Assembly (NCBI GenBank): GCA_021736305.1
Contig: JAIPGD010000002.1
Location: forward strand, 1 to 64,000
DNA: 64,000 bases
Source of the DNA: Candidatus Izemoplasma sp.
GTDB lineage: Bacteria; Bacillota_I; Bacilli_A; Izemoplasmatales; Hujiaoplasmataceae
Reading direction: 5' to 3'
The translations under genes and the position numbers were made by a program. Positions 16,225-24,532 of the stretch are shown piece after piece. The notes under the pieces are model-generated. The model saw only the letters and a program-made list of their open reading frames with translations. It did no database searches and was not told the DNA's origin. The stretch's first letter is position 1, and each line of letters starts with the position of its first letter.

Positions 16225-17850
16225 TTTGTTATTTTTATTATTAAATTTAGTGCACCAATCTAAAACCTTATCTTGTTTAATTGGTTTAGCAATTAAAAAT
16301 CCTTGAATATAATCAACTCCTAAACCTAATATCTTATCATATGTTTCTTGATCCTCGACTCCTTCAGCAACAACTTTTAAATTAAATTGATGGGCTAAAT
16401 TCACTGTTGCTTCAACTATCTGTAATACAGAAGGTGAATTTATTATTTTGCTCATAAAATGGCGGTCAATTTTTAAATAATCAATTTCATATAAATTTAA
16501 ATATGTTAAAGAAGAATAACCCTTTCCAAAATCATCTATTGCCATTCTAAATCCAGCCTCTTTAAACTTTTCAATTGTTTTTTTAGAATATTTGTCTTCT
16601 TTTAGAAGAACAGTTTCAGTTACTTCAAAAATCAATTTATTTGGATTGCCATTTTCTTCTGCAATAATTTCTACAACCTTTTTATAAAATAATGGATTAT
16701 GTAGATTCTTTGATGATAGATTTATGGATACAAATATGTCTAACCCATTTTCCTTTAATTCAATTTGCTTGCGAACTGCATTTCTTATAACCCAATTAGT
16801 CATTGAATGAATTAATTTTGTAGATTCGACTAAAGGAATAAAATCATTAGGCATAATAAGGCCATGATCTGGATTTAACCAGCGAATTAAAGCCTCGACA
16901 GCTACAACACTCCCTGTATTACTATCTATGATAGGCTGATAAGTTAAAAAAGTTTCATTATTCTTTAATGCATTTGAGAATGAACCTAATAGATTGAACT
17001 CATATTTTTTATGTAATAATTCTTTATCAAAGATAACATAGGGAAGATTATTTTCTTTTGCATAACCAGCTAAGCGGTCACTATCTCTAAAGGGTATTAA
17101 TGTTTTACAAGCTTTAAAGTTAATGCTTTCACTAATACCAATTGAAAAATCAATAAATAACTTTATACCTTCAATATCTAAATCATGGCTTAAAATTTTT
17201 GTGATTTTTTCTCCATCTTCATCCATATTCCTAAGCTTAAACAACACCCATAGTTTTTCTGAATCAGCCTGAACTACAATAGATTCTTTTGGTAATTCAT
17301 CGTCTAAAAAATGATAAATCACATTGATAACTTTAATATAAATATCGGTTCCCAAAACTTCACTAATTCTATTTTTGTTATTTATTATAATTGACGCTAT
17401 TAAAACCTTACCATCAATATAAGTATCTGAATATTCCATAAGAAAATTTATATTAGGAACTTTTGTATCAGGATGATGTAAATATAGTTTTTCATTTTTT
17501 TTGAGAGTTTTTTTATACTTATCAAAGAAATAGCCGCTTAAACCACCAATTAGTACAAACATAATCATTCTATAAAACCAATTGAAAAAAACCTGTGGTT
17601 CATTTGTTTCAACTACCAAAGGCATTAGAGGCCCAAGCAAAACCCCAGCAATCAAACCACAAATAACTCCATATTTAAAGCCAAAAACAATTCCAGCCAA
17701 TAAAATTGGTATATACATCGTGTGTGAATAAACATATTTAATCCCGCCGGTATAATATACAAATAAATAAATAAGTGGAAATGACATGCCAATCAATACA
17801 GCAATAATAATTTTATGATAATAATTAATACTTTCAATTATTTTTTTCAT
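16213..17850 (-). CDS. Membrane EAL phosphodiesterase with degenerate GGDEF
   Basis: Residues 1-125 hold about four transmembrane helices. The next ~170 residues have a GGDEF-like fold without a GGDEF signature, so that half is likely regulatory. The EAL domain (~290-535) has EALIRW, VTETVLL, IDDFGKGYSSL, LKIDR and AEGVED, the metal and substrate residues of active c-di-GMP phosphodiesterases. It would hydrolyse cyclic di-GMP at the membrane. The AAAGGAG ribosome site is 29 bases from the ATG, separated by a perfect palindrome able to fold into a hairpin. No cyclase is in the window. Confidence 0.9.
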   Translation of the reverse strand: MKKIIESINYYHKIIIAVLIGMSFPLIYLFVYYTGGIKYVYSHTMYIPILLAGIVFGFKYGVICGLIAGVLLGPLMPLVVETNEPQVFFNWFYRMIMFVLIGGLSGYFFDKYKKTLKKNEKLYLHHPDTKVPNINFLMEYSDTYIDGKVLIASIIINNKNRISEVLGTDIYIKVINVIYHFLDDELPKESIVVQADSEKLWVLFKLRNMDEDGEKITKILSHDLDIEGIKLFIDFSIGISESINFKACKTLIPFRDSDRLAGYAKENNLPYVIFDKELLHKKYEFNLLGSFSNALKNNETFLTYQPIIDSNTGSVVAVEALIRWLNPDHGLIMPNDFIPLVESTKLIHSMTNWVIRNAVRKQIELKENGLDIFVSINLSSKNLHNPLFYKKVVEIIAEENGNPNKLIFEVTETVLLKEDKYSKKTIEKFKEAGFRMAIDDFGKGYSSLTYLNLYEIDYLKIDRHFMSKIINSPSVLQIVEATVNLAHQFNLKVVAEGVEDQETYDKILGLGVDYIQGFLIAKPIKQDKVLDWCTKFNNKNNKSKS

Positions 17851-17858
17851 TTTTCACT

Positions 17859-17877
17859 ATAATATTATTAATATTAT
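17859..17877 (-). other. Hairpin between Shine-Dalgarno and start of EAL gene
   Basis: ATAATATTAATAATATTAT is a perfect 9-1-9 palindrome lying between GAAAGGAG (17880-17887) and the ATG (17850). If folded, it shortens the effective spacing to about 12 bases. Confidence 0.5.
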
Positions 17878-17972
17878 ATCTCCTTTCAAAAAACAATGTT
17901 AACTCACTTCTTACTATCTTTATTATAAACTTTTTAAAGTAAAAAAGCAAAAAAAAATAAAGAACAAACAAA

Positions 17973-17993
17973 AAGCACTTTATAAAAGTGCTT
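17973..17993 (-). terminator. Terminator of the VOR-ptb-buk operon
   Basis: AAGCACTT/AAGTGCTT with a five-base loop is followed by TTTTTG. The stem includes part of the buk stop codon. Confidence 0.75.
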
Positions 17994-19062
17994 AATAAAC
18001 CTGTGATTTTGCTTTTTTTGTTAATACACGCATAGCGCCTTCAGCCAAGGCGCGCATTTCATCTTCACCAGGATAAACTCTTACTTTAGCTATAGGTTCA
18101 ACCTTTTGTTTAATATAATCAATAAATACTTCACTATAAGCGATTCCGCCAGTAATTAATATACCATCAATATCTCCGCCATTAGCAAAATATAATGAGC
18201 CAATTTCTTTAACAACATTATAAGCCATAGCTTCGTAATGAAGCTTTGCGTATTGATCACCATCTAATATCTTTTTTTCAACTTCTCTAGCATCATTTGT
18301 TCCTAAGTATGAAACCAAACCACCTTTACCTACTAAAAGTTTTTTAACTTCATCTTTAGTATAATCTCCAGAAAAACAAATATCCACTAAAGGATATGTA
18401 GGAATTGTTCCTGTTCTTTCAGGTGAAAAAGGTCCATCACCGCCTAAAGCATTATTGCAATCAACAACTCTTCCTGCCTTATGAAGACCTACACTTATTC
18501 CTCCACCTAGATGGGCAACAATTACATTGATATCATGATAATCCTTATTAATTTCATCCGCAAATCTTCTTGCGATAGCTTTTTGATTAAGTGCATGGAA
18601 AAGCGATCTTCTTGAAATTAGCTTTTGCCCACTAATTCTAGCAATATCTTCAAATTCATCAATACAAACAGGATTCACAATATAAGCTGGTCGTTTTTTA
18701 ATGCTTGCAAAACTATCAGCTAAAATAGCACCTAGATTTGACGCATGATATCCATAATCACCAGATTTTAAATCTCGTAACATTTCTTTAGTAACCAAAT
18801 ATGTACCACCATTTTTCAGTGGTTTCATCATTCCACCACGACCAACAAATACATCGAAATCTTCCAAAGTATAATCGTGTTTTTTTAAGAAATCTAAAAT
18901 AATTTCTCTTCTAAAATCCGTTTGATCAATAATGGTTTTAAAATGTTTTAAATCTTCAACATCATGACGTAAAGTTTTTTCTTTAACTAATTTTTCATTC
19001 AAATAAATTGCTACTTTAGTAGAAGTTGAACCGGGATTAATGACGAGAATCAGATAATCCAT
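17992..19062 (-). CDS. buk: Butyrate kinase (or branched-chain fatty acid kinase)
   Basis: An acetokinase-family enzyme of 356 residues with VINPGSTSTKVA at the start, GRGGMMKP, AHLGGGISVG and an ITGGIAYSE ATP loop. It converts butyryl- or isobutyryl/isovaleryl-phosphate plus ADP to the acid and ATP. It follows ptb with a 26-bp overlap and a GGTGGTG ribosome site. Because the operon also codes a branched-chain-type 2-oxoacid:ferredoxin oxidoreductase, branched acyl phosphates are the likelier substrates than butyryl phosphate; that is inference. Confidence 0.93.
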   Translation of the reverse strand: MDYLILVINPGSTSTKVAIYLNEKLVKEKTLRHDVEDLKHFKTIIDQTDFRREIILDFLKKHDYTLEDFDVFVGRGGMMKPLKNGGTYLVTKEMLRDLKSGDYGYHASNLGAILADSFASIKKRPAYIVNPVCIDEFEDIARISGQKLISRRSLFHALNQKAIARRFADEINKDYHDINVIVAHLGGGISVGLHKAGRVVDCNNALGGDGPFSPERTGTIPTYPLVDICFSGDYTKDEVKKLLVGKGGLVSYLGTNDAREVEKKILDGDQYAKLHYEAMAYNVVKEIGSLYFANGGDIDGILITGGIAYSEVFIDYIKQKVEPIAKVRVYPGEDEMRALAEGAMRVLTKKAKSQVY

Positions 19063-19951
19063 TAGCGTTCACCACCGATAATATAATTGAACTTAATTTC
19101 GACTCAGCTGTATCTGCTCGAGATGTTAAAACAATTGGCACTTTAGCACCTAAAACAATACCCGCAGATTTTCCTTTGGCTAAAAATACACATGTTTTAT
19201 AAAAAATGTTACCACCATCTAAATTAGGAAAAATCAAAATATCACAATCACCAGCTACAGTTGAATGAATATTTTTTTGTCTTACACTTTCAAAAGATAC
19301 TAAATTATCTACAGCAAATGGTCCATCAACTAAAAAGTCAATATCTTTGTCTTGATAATATTCAACAATTTTTTGTGCATCAACAGTTGATTCGATTTTA
19401 GGATTAACTTTTTCTACCGCAGACACTAAACCAACCTTAGGCATTTTATACCCTAAAGTCTTAGCTAAATCAACTGCAGCCTCTAAAATTTCTATTTTCT
19501 GTTTATAATCAGGTTTAATATTCATTGCCCCGTCTGAAGCAAACAACACCTTATCATAGGTAGGAAGTGAAACTACACCAACATGACTTAATAAATTTTT
19601 ATTTTTAATACCAGTTTCAGAATTAACTACTTCCTTTAAAATAATTCTAGTGTCGATTAACCCCTTCATTAAAATATCACATTTATTATTATTAACTAAA
19701 TTCATTGCTATTAAACTAGCTTTTGTTGGATCCATTTCATTAATAATTGAATAAGGTTTAGCTAACTTATATTCAGCAATTAATTCTTTTATAACTTGTT
19801 CATCACCAATTAAAATTGGTTCAACAAATCCCTTATTCGCAGCTGCTTTAACCGATTCAATGACATGAGCATCATGAGCAAAAACAACCACCATTTTTTT
19901 TCGGTCGACTTTTTTTGCCAGTTTAGCAAGATCAGCTACTGTCTTAAGCAT
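19037..19951 (-). CDS. ptb: Phosphate butyryltransferase (phosphate acyltransferase)
   Basis: A PTA/PTB family enzyme of 304 residues with the expected FAHDAHVIESVKAA start, ILMKGLIDT, HVGVVSLP and FASDGAMNI. It exchanges CoA for phosphate on butyryl-CoA or branched acyl-CoA. GGAG lies six bases before ATG. It overlaps the gamma-subunit gene by 8 bp and buk by 26 bp. With buk it harvests the thioester made by the upstream oxidoreductase as ATP. Confidence 0.93.
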   Translation of the reverse strand: MLKTVADLAKLAKKVDRKKMVVVFAHDAHVIESVKAAANKGFVEPILIGDEQVIKELIAEYKLAKPYSIINEMDPTKASLIAMNLVNNNKCDILMKGLIDTRIILKEVVNSETGIKNKNLLSHVGVVSLPTYDKVLFASDGAMNIKPDYKQKIEILEAAVDLAKTLGYKMPKVGLVSAVEKVNPKIESTVDAQKIVEYYQDKDIDFLVDGPFAVDNLVSFESVRQKNIHSTVAGDCDILIFPNLDGGNIFYKTCVFLAKGKSAGIVLGAKVPIVLTSRADTAESKLSSIILSVVNANGLSDSRH

Positions 19952-20510
19952 AATTAACTCCTAAATCTTTAATATAATCTTTCCCTTTTTGGATAGCTTC
20001 CATATTAATATCTAATAAATCAGCTTTTTTCTGACCTAAAAACTTTTTAATAACTGCTTCAATTGTCTCATCAGAAAATAAATTAGTTAATCCTAAATAA
20101 GCGCCCATCATAACCATGTTAGCTACTTTTACATTGCCTAATTCATTAGCTATATCATTTACTGGTACACCAATGCATAATTTTCCTTCTTCTTTGACTT
20201 CATCTTTAATCAAAGAACCGTTATATAAAATTAATCCGTTTTCGACTACATTAGATCTGAATTTTTCTAATGAAGGTAAGTTAAATGCTACTAAATGATC
20301 AGCGTCTTTAAATACAGGTGAATTGATTTGTTTATCAGAAACTATTACTGCACAATTTGCAGTTCCTCCTCTTGTTTCAGGACCATATGAAGGAAACCAT
20401 AAACCAAATAAATCATCCTTAGTTGCTGAATATGCTAGTACTTGACCAAACATCATAACACCTTGCCCACCAAATCCAGCTACTTTTACATTACTAGTTT
20501 TTTTCATCAT
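19944..20510 (-). CDS. 2-oxoacid:ferredoxin oxidoreductase gamma subunit
   Basis: A 188-residue catalytic-domain gamma protein with AGFGGQGVMMFGQVLA near the N-terminus and PSYGPETRGG, the CoA-handling region of this family. It completes the alpha, beta, gamma and delta set of a VOR/KOR enzyme. Two adjacent ATGs follow GGGGG; the one at 20507 has the better spacing. It overlaps the beta gene by 17 bp. Confidence 0.9.
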   Translation of the reverse strand: MMKKTSNVKVAGFGGQGVMMFGQVLAYSATKDDLFGLWFPSYGPETRGGTANCAVIVSDKQINSPVFKDADHLVAFNLPSLEKFRSNVVENGLILYNGSLIKDEVKEEGKLCIGVPVNDIANELGNVKVANMVMMGAYLGLTNLFSDETIEAVIKKFLGQKKADLLDINMEAIQKGKDYIKDLGVNYA

Positions 20511-21249
20511 TTACCCCCTTATCTTTAAATACACCTAAAGGATAAACTGGAATCATATCTGATTCTACCCATTTTAAAGCATCCACTGGTTTCATACCCC
20601 AGTTAACCGGACAACTTGATAAAACTTCTATCATTGTAAAACCGCGGTTTTCTTTTTGATATTGAAAAGCTTTTTTTATTGCTTTTTTTGCTTTAATAAC
20701 ATTTTTAGGATTGTGTACAGAAACTCTTTCTAAATATGCAACTCCTTCAATAGTTGAAAACATCTCACTAATTTTAATTGGATTACCATGATCTGCTTGA
20801 TTACGGCCATCTTGAGAAGTTGTTGTTTTTTGACCAATCAATGAAGTTGGAGCCATTTGTCCACCAGTCATACCATAAATTGCATTATTAAGGAAAATTA
20901 CTGTGATGTTTTCTCCACGGTTAGCAGCATGAATTGTTTCAGCTATACCAATTGAAGCTAAATCTCCATCTCCTTGATATGTAAATACTATATTATCAGG
21001 TAAAACACGTTTAACTCCTGTTGCTTCAGCACAAGCTCTACCATGTGGAGCTTGTTGCCCATCACAATTAAAAAATTGATAAGAGAATACTGAACATCCA
21101 ACTGATGCAATTCCAATTGCTTTATCTAAGATGTCTAACTCAACTAAACTTTCACCAATTAATTTATGAACTATCCCATGAGTACATCCTGGACAATATG
21201 TAAGTGGTTTGTCTGTTAAGCCTTTTGTTTTTTCATATTTAACAGTCAT
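20494..21249 (-). CDS. 2-oxoacid:ferredoxin oxidoreductase beta (TPP) subunit
   Basis: A 251-residue thiamine diphosphate subunit. CPGCTHGIVHK carries cysteines near the proximal cluster. The TPP motif is GDGDLASIG followed by NNAIYGMTGGQMAPT. It catalyses decarboxylation of the 2-oxoacid and forms the acyl-CoA with the other subunits. Its start is two bases after the alpha stop, with GGTGAA as ribosome site. Substrate preference (2-oxoisovalerate versus 2-oxoglutarate or pyruvate) is inferred from Ptb/Buk linkage. Confidence 0.9.
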   Translation of the reverse strand: MTVKYEKTKGLTDKPLTYCPGCTHGIVHKLIGESLVELDILDKAIGIASVGCSVFSYQFFNCDGQQAPHGRACAEATGVKRVLPDNIVFTYQGDGDLASIGIAETIHAANRGENITVIFLNNAIYGMTGGQMAPTSLIGQKTTTSQDGRNQADHGNPIKISEMFSTIEGVAYLERVSVHNPKNVIKAKKAIKKAFQYQKENRGFTMIEVLSSCPVNWGMKPVDALKWVESDMIPVYPLGVFKDKGVNDEKN

Positions 21250-21250
21250 A

Positions 21251-22321
21251 TTAATTCACCACTCTTTCATCAAAATTCTTAATAGCTTCAACAATTTCTT
21301 CAGGATCCGGTACCATTCCACCACTTCTACCAAAGAACCCAACTTTATGTTTTCCGTTATTTGCTATTAAAACATCATCTAACATTTGACCATGACTTAA
21401 TTCACAAGTTAGCAAACCTTTAACTTTATTAGGTATCTTTGTAAAAGCTTCTTTTGGGTAAGGGAATAAAGAAATTGGTCTTATCATTCCAACGCTAATT
21501 CCTTCTTTTTCTAATAGTTCAATTGAACTTCGACAAATTCTTGCCATCGTACCATATGCTACTATTACAAAATCAGGATTATCAAAATTAACAAGTTCAT
21601 ATCTAACTTCATTTTTTCTTATTGTATTATATTTTTCTTGTAAATGAATATTATGTTTTTCTAAGTTGTTTGGATCAATGTGTAAACTGTTTGCAACATT
21701 TATTTTGCCAGGATGATTTTTAGTACCATTTGTTGCCCAATCTTTTTCTGGTAAAAATCTTTCTTTAACTGGTTTATCGAAATCAACAGACTCCATCATT
21801 TGTCCAATTAATCCATCAACTAAAACCATAACTGGATTTCGGTAATAATCTGCAATATCAAAAGATTCTTTCATTATATCTATAGTTTCTTGGATACTTT
21901 CTGGTGCATATACAATTAACTGATAATCACCATTCCCGCCGCCTCTAGTTGCTTGATAATAATCTGCTTGTGAAGGTTGAATCCCGCCTAAACCAGGTCC
22001 ACCTCGCATAACAGAAACAATAACACATGGTAATTCTGCGGCCGCTATATAAGAAATCCCTTCTTGTTTCAAAGCTATCCCAGGACTTGAACTTGATGTC
22101 ATTACTCTTTTACCAGCACCTGCAGCGCCATAAACCATATTAATAGCCGAAACTTCTGACTCTGCTTGTAAAAACACCTTACCATTAGCTTTTAAATGCT
22201 TTGACAAGTACTCTGGAACTTCATTTTGGGGCGTGATAGGATATCCATAAAAAGCATCCACTCCGCCTTTAATTGCTGCTAAAGCAATTGCTTCATTACC
22301 TTTCATCAATACTTTCGCCAT
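21251..22321 (-). CDS. vorB: 2-oxoacid:ferredoxin oxidoreductase alpha subunit, VorB type
   Basis: A 356-residue pyrimidine-binding domain protein: KGNEAIALAAIKGGVDAFYGYPITP at the start, the E-containing QAESEVSAINMVYGAAGAG, TSSSSPGIALKQEG, and a transketolase C-terminal part. This matches VorB of 3-methyl-2-oxobutanoate:ferredoxin oxidoreductase. Its ATG shares one base with the ferredoxin stop (TAATG). The AGAGGTGG ribosome site is inside the ferredoxin gene. Confidence 0.9.
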   Translation of the reverse strand: MAKVLMKGNEAIALAAIKGGVDAFYGYPITPQNEVPEYLSKHLKANGKVFLQAESEVSAINMVYGAAGAGKRVMTSSSSPGIALKQEGISYIAAAELPCVIVSVMRGGPGLGGIQPSQADYYQATRGGGNGDYQLIVYAPESIQETIDIMKESFDIADYYRNPVMVLVDGLIGQMMESVDFDKPVKERFLPEKDWATNGTKNHPGKINVANSLHIDPNNLEKHNIHLQEKYNTIRKNEVRYELVNFDNPDFVIVAYGTMARICRSSIELLEKEGISVGMIRPISLFPYPKEAFTKIPNKVKGLLTCELSHGQMLDDVLIANNGKHKVGFFGRSGGMVPDPEEIVEAIKNFDERVVN

Positions 22322-22539
22322 TATTTATCCACCTCTACTTTGATTACTGAATCAGGGCACATCATTGCACAAAAAGCACAACCAATACATTTATCCGGTT
22401 CACTCACACTCACAATGTTATAGCCTGAATCATTTAATGTTTTTTTGTCTTGGTAAAGAATATGCTGTGGGCAATACTCAACGCATAAGCCACACCCTTT
22501 ACATAAATCATGCTCGAATGTTAATTTTCCTTTTGGCAT
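22321..22539 (-). CDS. Ferredoxin-type delta subunit, two [4Fe-4S] clusters
   Basis: A 72-residue dicluster ferredoxin with CKGCGLCVEYCP and CIGCAFCAMMCP. It is the electron-accepting subunit of the oxidoreductase, passing electrons to soluble ferredoxin. It is the first of the four enzyme subunits, 12 bp after the P-loop gene. Confidence 0.92.
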   Translation of the reverse strand: MPKGKLTFEHDLCKGCGLCVEYCPQHILYQDKKTLNDSGYNIVSVSEPDKCIGCAFCAMMCPDSVIKVEVDK

Positions 22540-22550
22540 ATTTTATCCTC

Positions 22551-23201
22551 CTAAAACCAATTTTTTCTAAAATATAAGTTTAATTTTAGTGCTTCGCCAG
22601 AAAACACTAAATTTTCATCATTTGTTACATCTTTCCAAATACTTGTATATAAAATCTCTAGGCCAAGCAATTCACTAACTATATTTAATACCTTTTCTCC
22701 TGCTAATACATCTTCTAATGTTGTATCTTTTAACAGGTTAGAATTATTAATTAGCCCAGTTACTTTAAACCCACTAATACCTTCAATTTTATTAATCAAT
22801 TGAATAATCTTCTCAGCATTATCAGTTTCTGTCCTAAATATATTAACAACCAATAATAAATCATATTCTTCATCATGATAATCATCAAACTGTCTTAATA
22901 ACTTAGCACCTTGATCATTACCACCTAAATCATAGATTGCTCTTTTATTAGTATTATTAATTGGTTGATAGATTCTTTTTGAAATATAAGGCATATCTAA
23001 ATGCATTTTAGAACTCATATCACTTGAAATAATGTCAATACCATTTTCATTTAAATACTCTTCTAATTCTCTAGACCGAAAATAAGGATTAATAATATCT
23101 AAATCAACAACATAATCAACTTTTTTTTGAATAGCAAGGTTAATTGCAATCTCAGTTTTGCCTGAACCGTAATACCCTGTTAAAAAAGTAATTCGTTTCA
23201 T
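22551..23201 (-). CDS. P-loop ATP-binding protein heading the VOR operon
   Basis: A ~216-residue P-loop protein with ITFLTGYYGSGKTEIAINLA as a deviant Walker A and a later IYDLGGNDQGA that looks like a switch/Walker B region. This resembles MinD/CobQ-type nucleotide-binding folds. I cannot assign a function. As the first gene of an Fe-S oxidoreductase operon it could help in assembly or cofactor insertion, which is speculation. The only good ribosome site, AAAGGAG, lies 37 bases from the ATG across a nine-base-pair hairpin. Confidence 0.7.
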   Translation of the reverse strand: MKRITFLTGYYGSGKTEIAINLAIQKKVDYVVDLDIINPYFRSRELEEYLNENGIDIISSDMSSKMHLDMPYISKRIYQPINNTNKRAIYDLGGNDQGAKLLRQFDDYHDEEYDLLLVVNIFRTETDNAEKIIQLINKIEGISGFKVTGLINNSNLLKDTTLEDVLAGEKVLNIVSELLGLEILYTSIWKDVTNDENLVFSGEALKLNLYFRKNWF

Positions 23202-23211
23202 AAATTATAAA

Positions 23212-23235
23212 ATCAAATATCCATCAATATTTGAT
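23212..23235 (-). other. Hairpin between Shine-Dalgarno and start of P-loop gene
   Basis: ATCAAATAT and ATATTTGAT form a perfect stem around a six-base loop, lying between AAAGGAG (23239-23245) and the ATG at 23201. Folding would bring the effective spacing to about 13 bases. Confidence 0.5.
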
Positions 23236-23264
23236 CCACTCCTTTCTCTTTACATAAAATAAGT

Positions 23265-23281
23265 TTTTCCAAATTGGAAAA
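23265..23281 (-). promoter_or_regulatory. 8-1-8 palindrome in the VOR operon leader
   Basis: TTTTCCAA-N-TTGGAAAA is a perfect inverted repeat, overlapping the cre-like site by six bases. It is a candidate binding site for a specific regulator, identity unknown. Confidence 0.5.
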
Positions 23282-23289
23282 CGCTTACA
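23276..23289 (-). promoter_or_regulatory. cre-like site of the VOR-ptb-buk operon
   Basis: TGTAAGCGTTTTCC fits the cre pattern TGWAANCGNTNWCA in 13 of 14 positions and starts six bases after the -10, where CcpA binding would repress. Confidence 0.7.
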
Positions 23290-23294
23290 AAACA

Positions 23295-23323
23295 ATTATA
23301 TCATTTTTAATTATAAATTCCAA
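23295..23323 (-). promoter_or_regulatory. Promoter of the VOR-ptb-buk operon
   Basis: TTGGAA, a 17-base spacer and TATAAT lie on the minus strand, immediately upstream of the cre-like site. Confidence 0.65.
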
Positions 23324-23409
23324 CAGTAAATTAGTTAAAAACCAGAAAATATTTTGCTTAAATTTTATAACTAAATCTTTAAATAAAATTTTTAATTTTC
23401 ACAAAATAA

Positions 23410-23441
23410 AAATGGCTAAATAATTGAATAGTTAGCCATTT
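23410..23441 (-). terminator. Terminator of gpsA
   Basis: AAATGGCTAA and TTAGCCATTT flank a loop, and T-rich sequence follows on the minus strand just after the gpsA stop. Confidence 0.75.
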
Positions 23442-23450
23442 AAATAATTT

Positions 23451-24455
23451 TTATTGTTCGCTTTTTAAATCACGAGCCATCAATTTTGCAATTTCAATTT
23501 CCGGTTCAATTTCATTAAACAATACGTTATACACTGCATTAATAATCGGAGTTTGAATTTTTAGCTCTTTTGCAAGAAAATATGCTGTTTTACAAGTCTT
23601 AACACCTTCAACAACCATAGTCATTTTACTTAAAGATGTTTTTAAATTATCGCCTTCACCAATCATTAAACCAGCACTATAATTACGAGAAAATTTAGAC
23701 ATACAAGTAACAATTAAATCGCCAATACCGACTAGTCCATTTAAAGTTTCTTCTAAAGCTCCTAATTCAGTAGCTATTCGTTTCATTTCTATTAAACCTC
23801 TTGTAATTAAAGCTGCTTTAGTATTAATACCATAGCCTAATCCATCTAACATACCTGAGGCAATCGCATAAATATTCTTTAATGATCCACCTAACTCTGC
23901 GCCTATTAAATCTTGAGATGTATAAACTCTAAAATAATCAGTATTACTAAAAATTTCTTGAATTAGTTCTGCATGTTTTAAATTTTCACTAGCAGCAACA
24001 ACTGAAGTTAATTTTCTAACTACAACTTCTTCTGCATGACTAGGCCCAGTTAATGATACAAAACCTTTAATCAAATTATTATCAATAACATCATAAACAA
24101 TCTCGGATACGCGTTTATTAGTTTTAAACTCAAGACCTTTTGCTACATTGCAAAACAATTTCGCTTCTTTTAATAAGGGATTAATCTCTTCTAATACTAA
24201 CCTTGTAACTGAGGTTGGTACAGCTAAAACAATCAACTCACTATGTGACAATACATAATCCAAATCATTTGAAGCTTCAATCTTTTCAGATAGTTTAACA
24301 TCTCCTAATTTAGATTTATTAGTATGAAATTGATTAATTTCATTAATCGTCTTTAAGTCGTTGTCATAAATCAATACATTCTTATTGTTATCTTCCAATA
24401 AATTTGCTAGTGCAGATCCCCAAGATCCTCCACCAACAATAGCAATATTCTCCAT
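23451..24455 (-). CDS. gpsA: Glycerol-3-phosphate dehydrogenase [NAD(P)+]
   Basis: A full-length GpsA of 334 residues with the Rossmann motif IAIVGGGSWGSALA, GPSHAEEV and the catalytic-region lysine in GGSLKNIYAIASG. It reduces dihydroxyacetone phosphate to glycerol 3-phosphate for phospholipid synthesis, the opposite direction to the glp operon dehydrogenase. AAAGGAG precedes the ATG. It appears monocistronic. Confidence 0.95.
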   Translation of the reverse strand: MENIAIVGGGSWGSALANLLEDNNKNVLIYDNDLKTINEINQFHTNKSKLGDVKLSEKIEASNDLDYVLSHSELIVLAVPTSVTRLVLEEINPLLKEAKLFCNVAKGLEFKTNKRVSEIVYDVIDNNLIKGFVSLTGPSHAEEVVVRKLTSVVAASENLKHAELIQEIFSNTDYFRVYTSQDLIGAELGGSLKNIYAIASGMLDGLGYGINTKAALITRGLIEMKRIATELGALEETLNGLVGIGDLIVTCMSKFSRNYSAGLMIGEGDNLKTSLSKMTMVVEGVKTCKTAYFLAKELKIQTPIINAVYNVLFNEIEPEIEIAKLMARDLKSEQ

Positions 24456-24532
24456 ATTCTCTCCTTTGCTTTATTAAATTGTCTATTCTATTATATCAAT
24501 TTTATATGATAAAACAATGATTAAAATCTATA

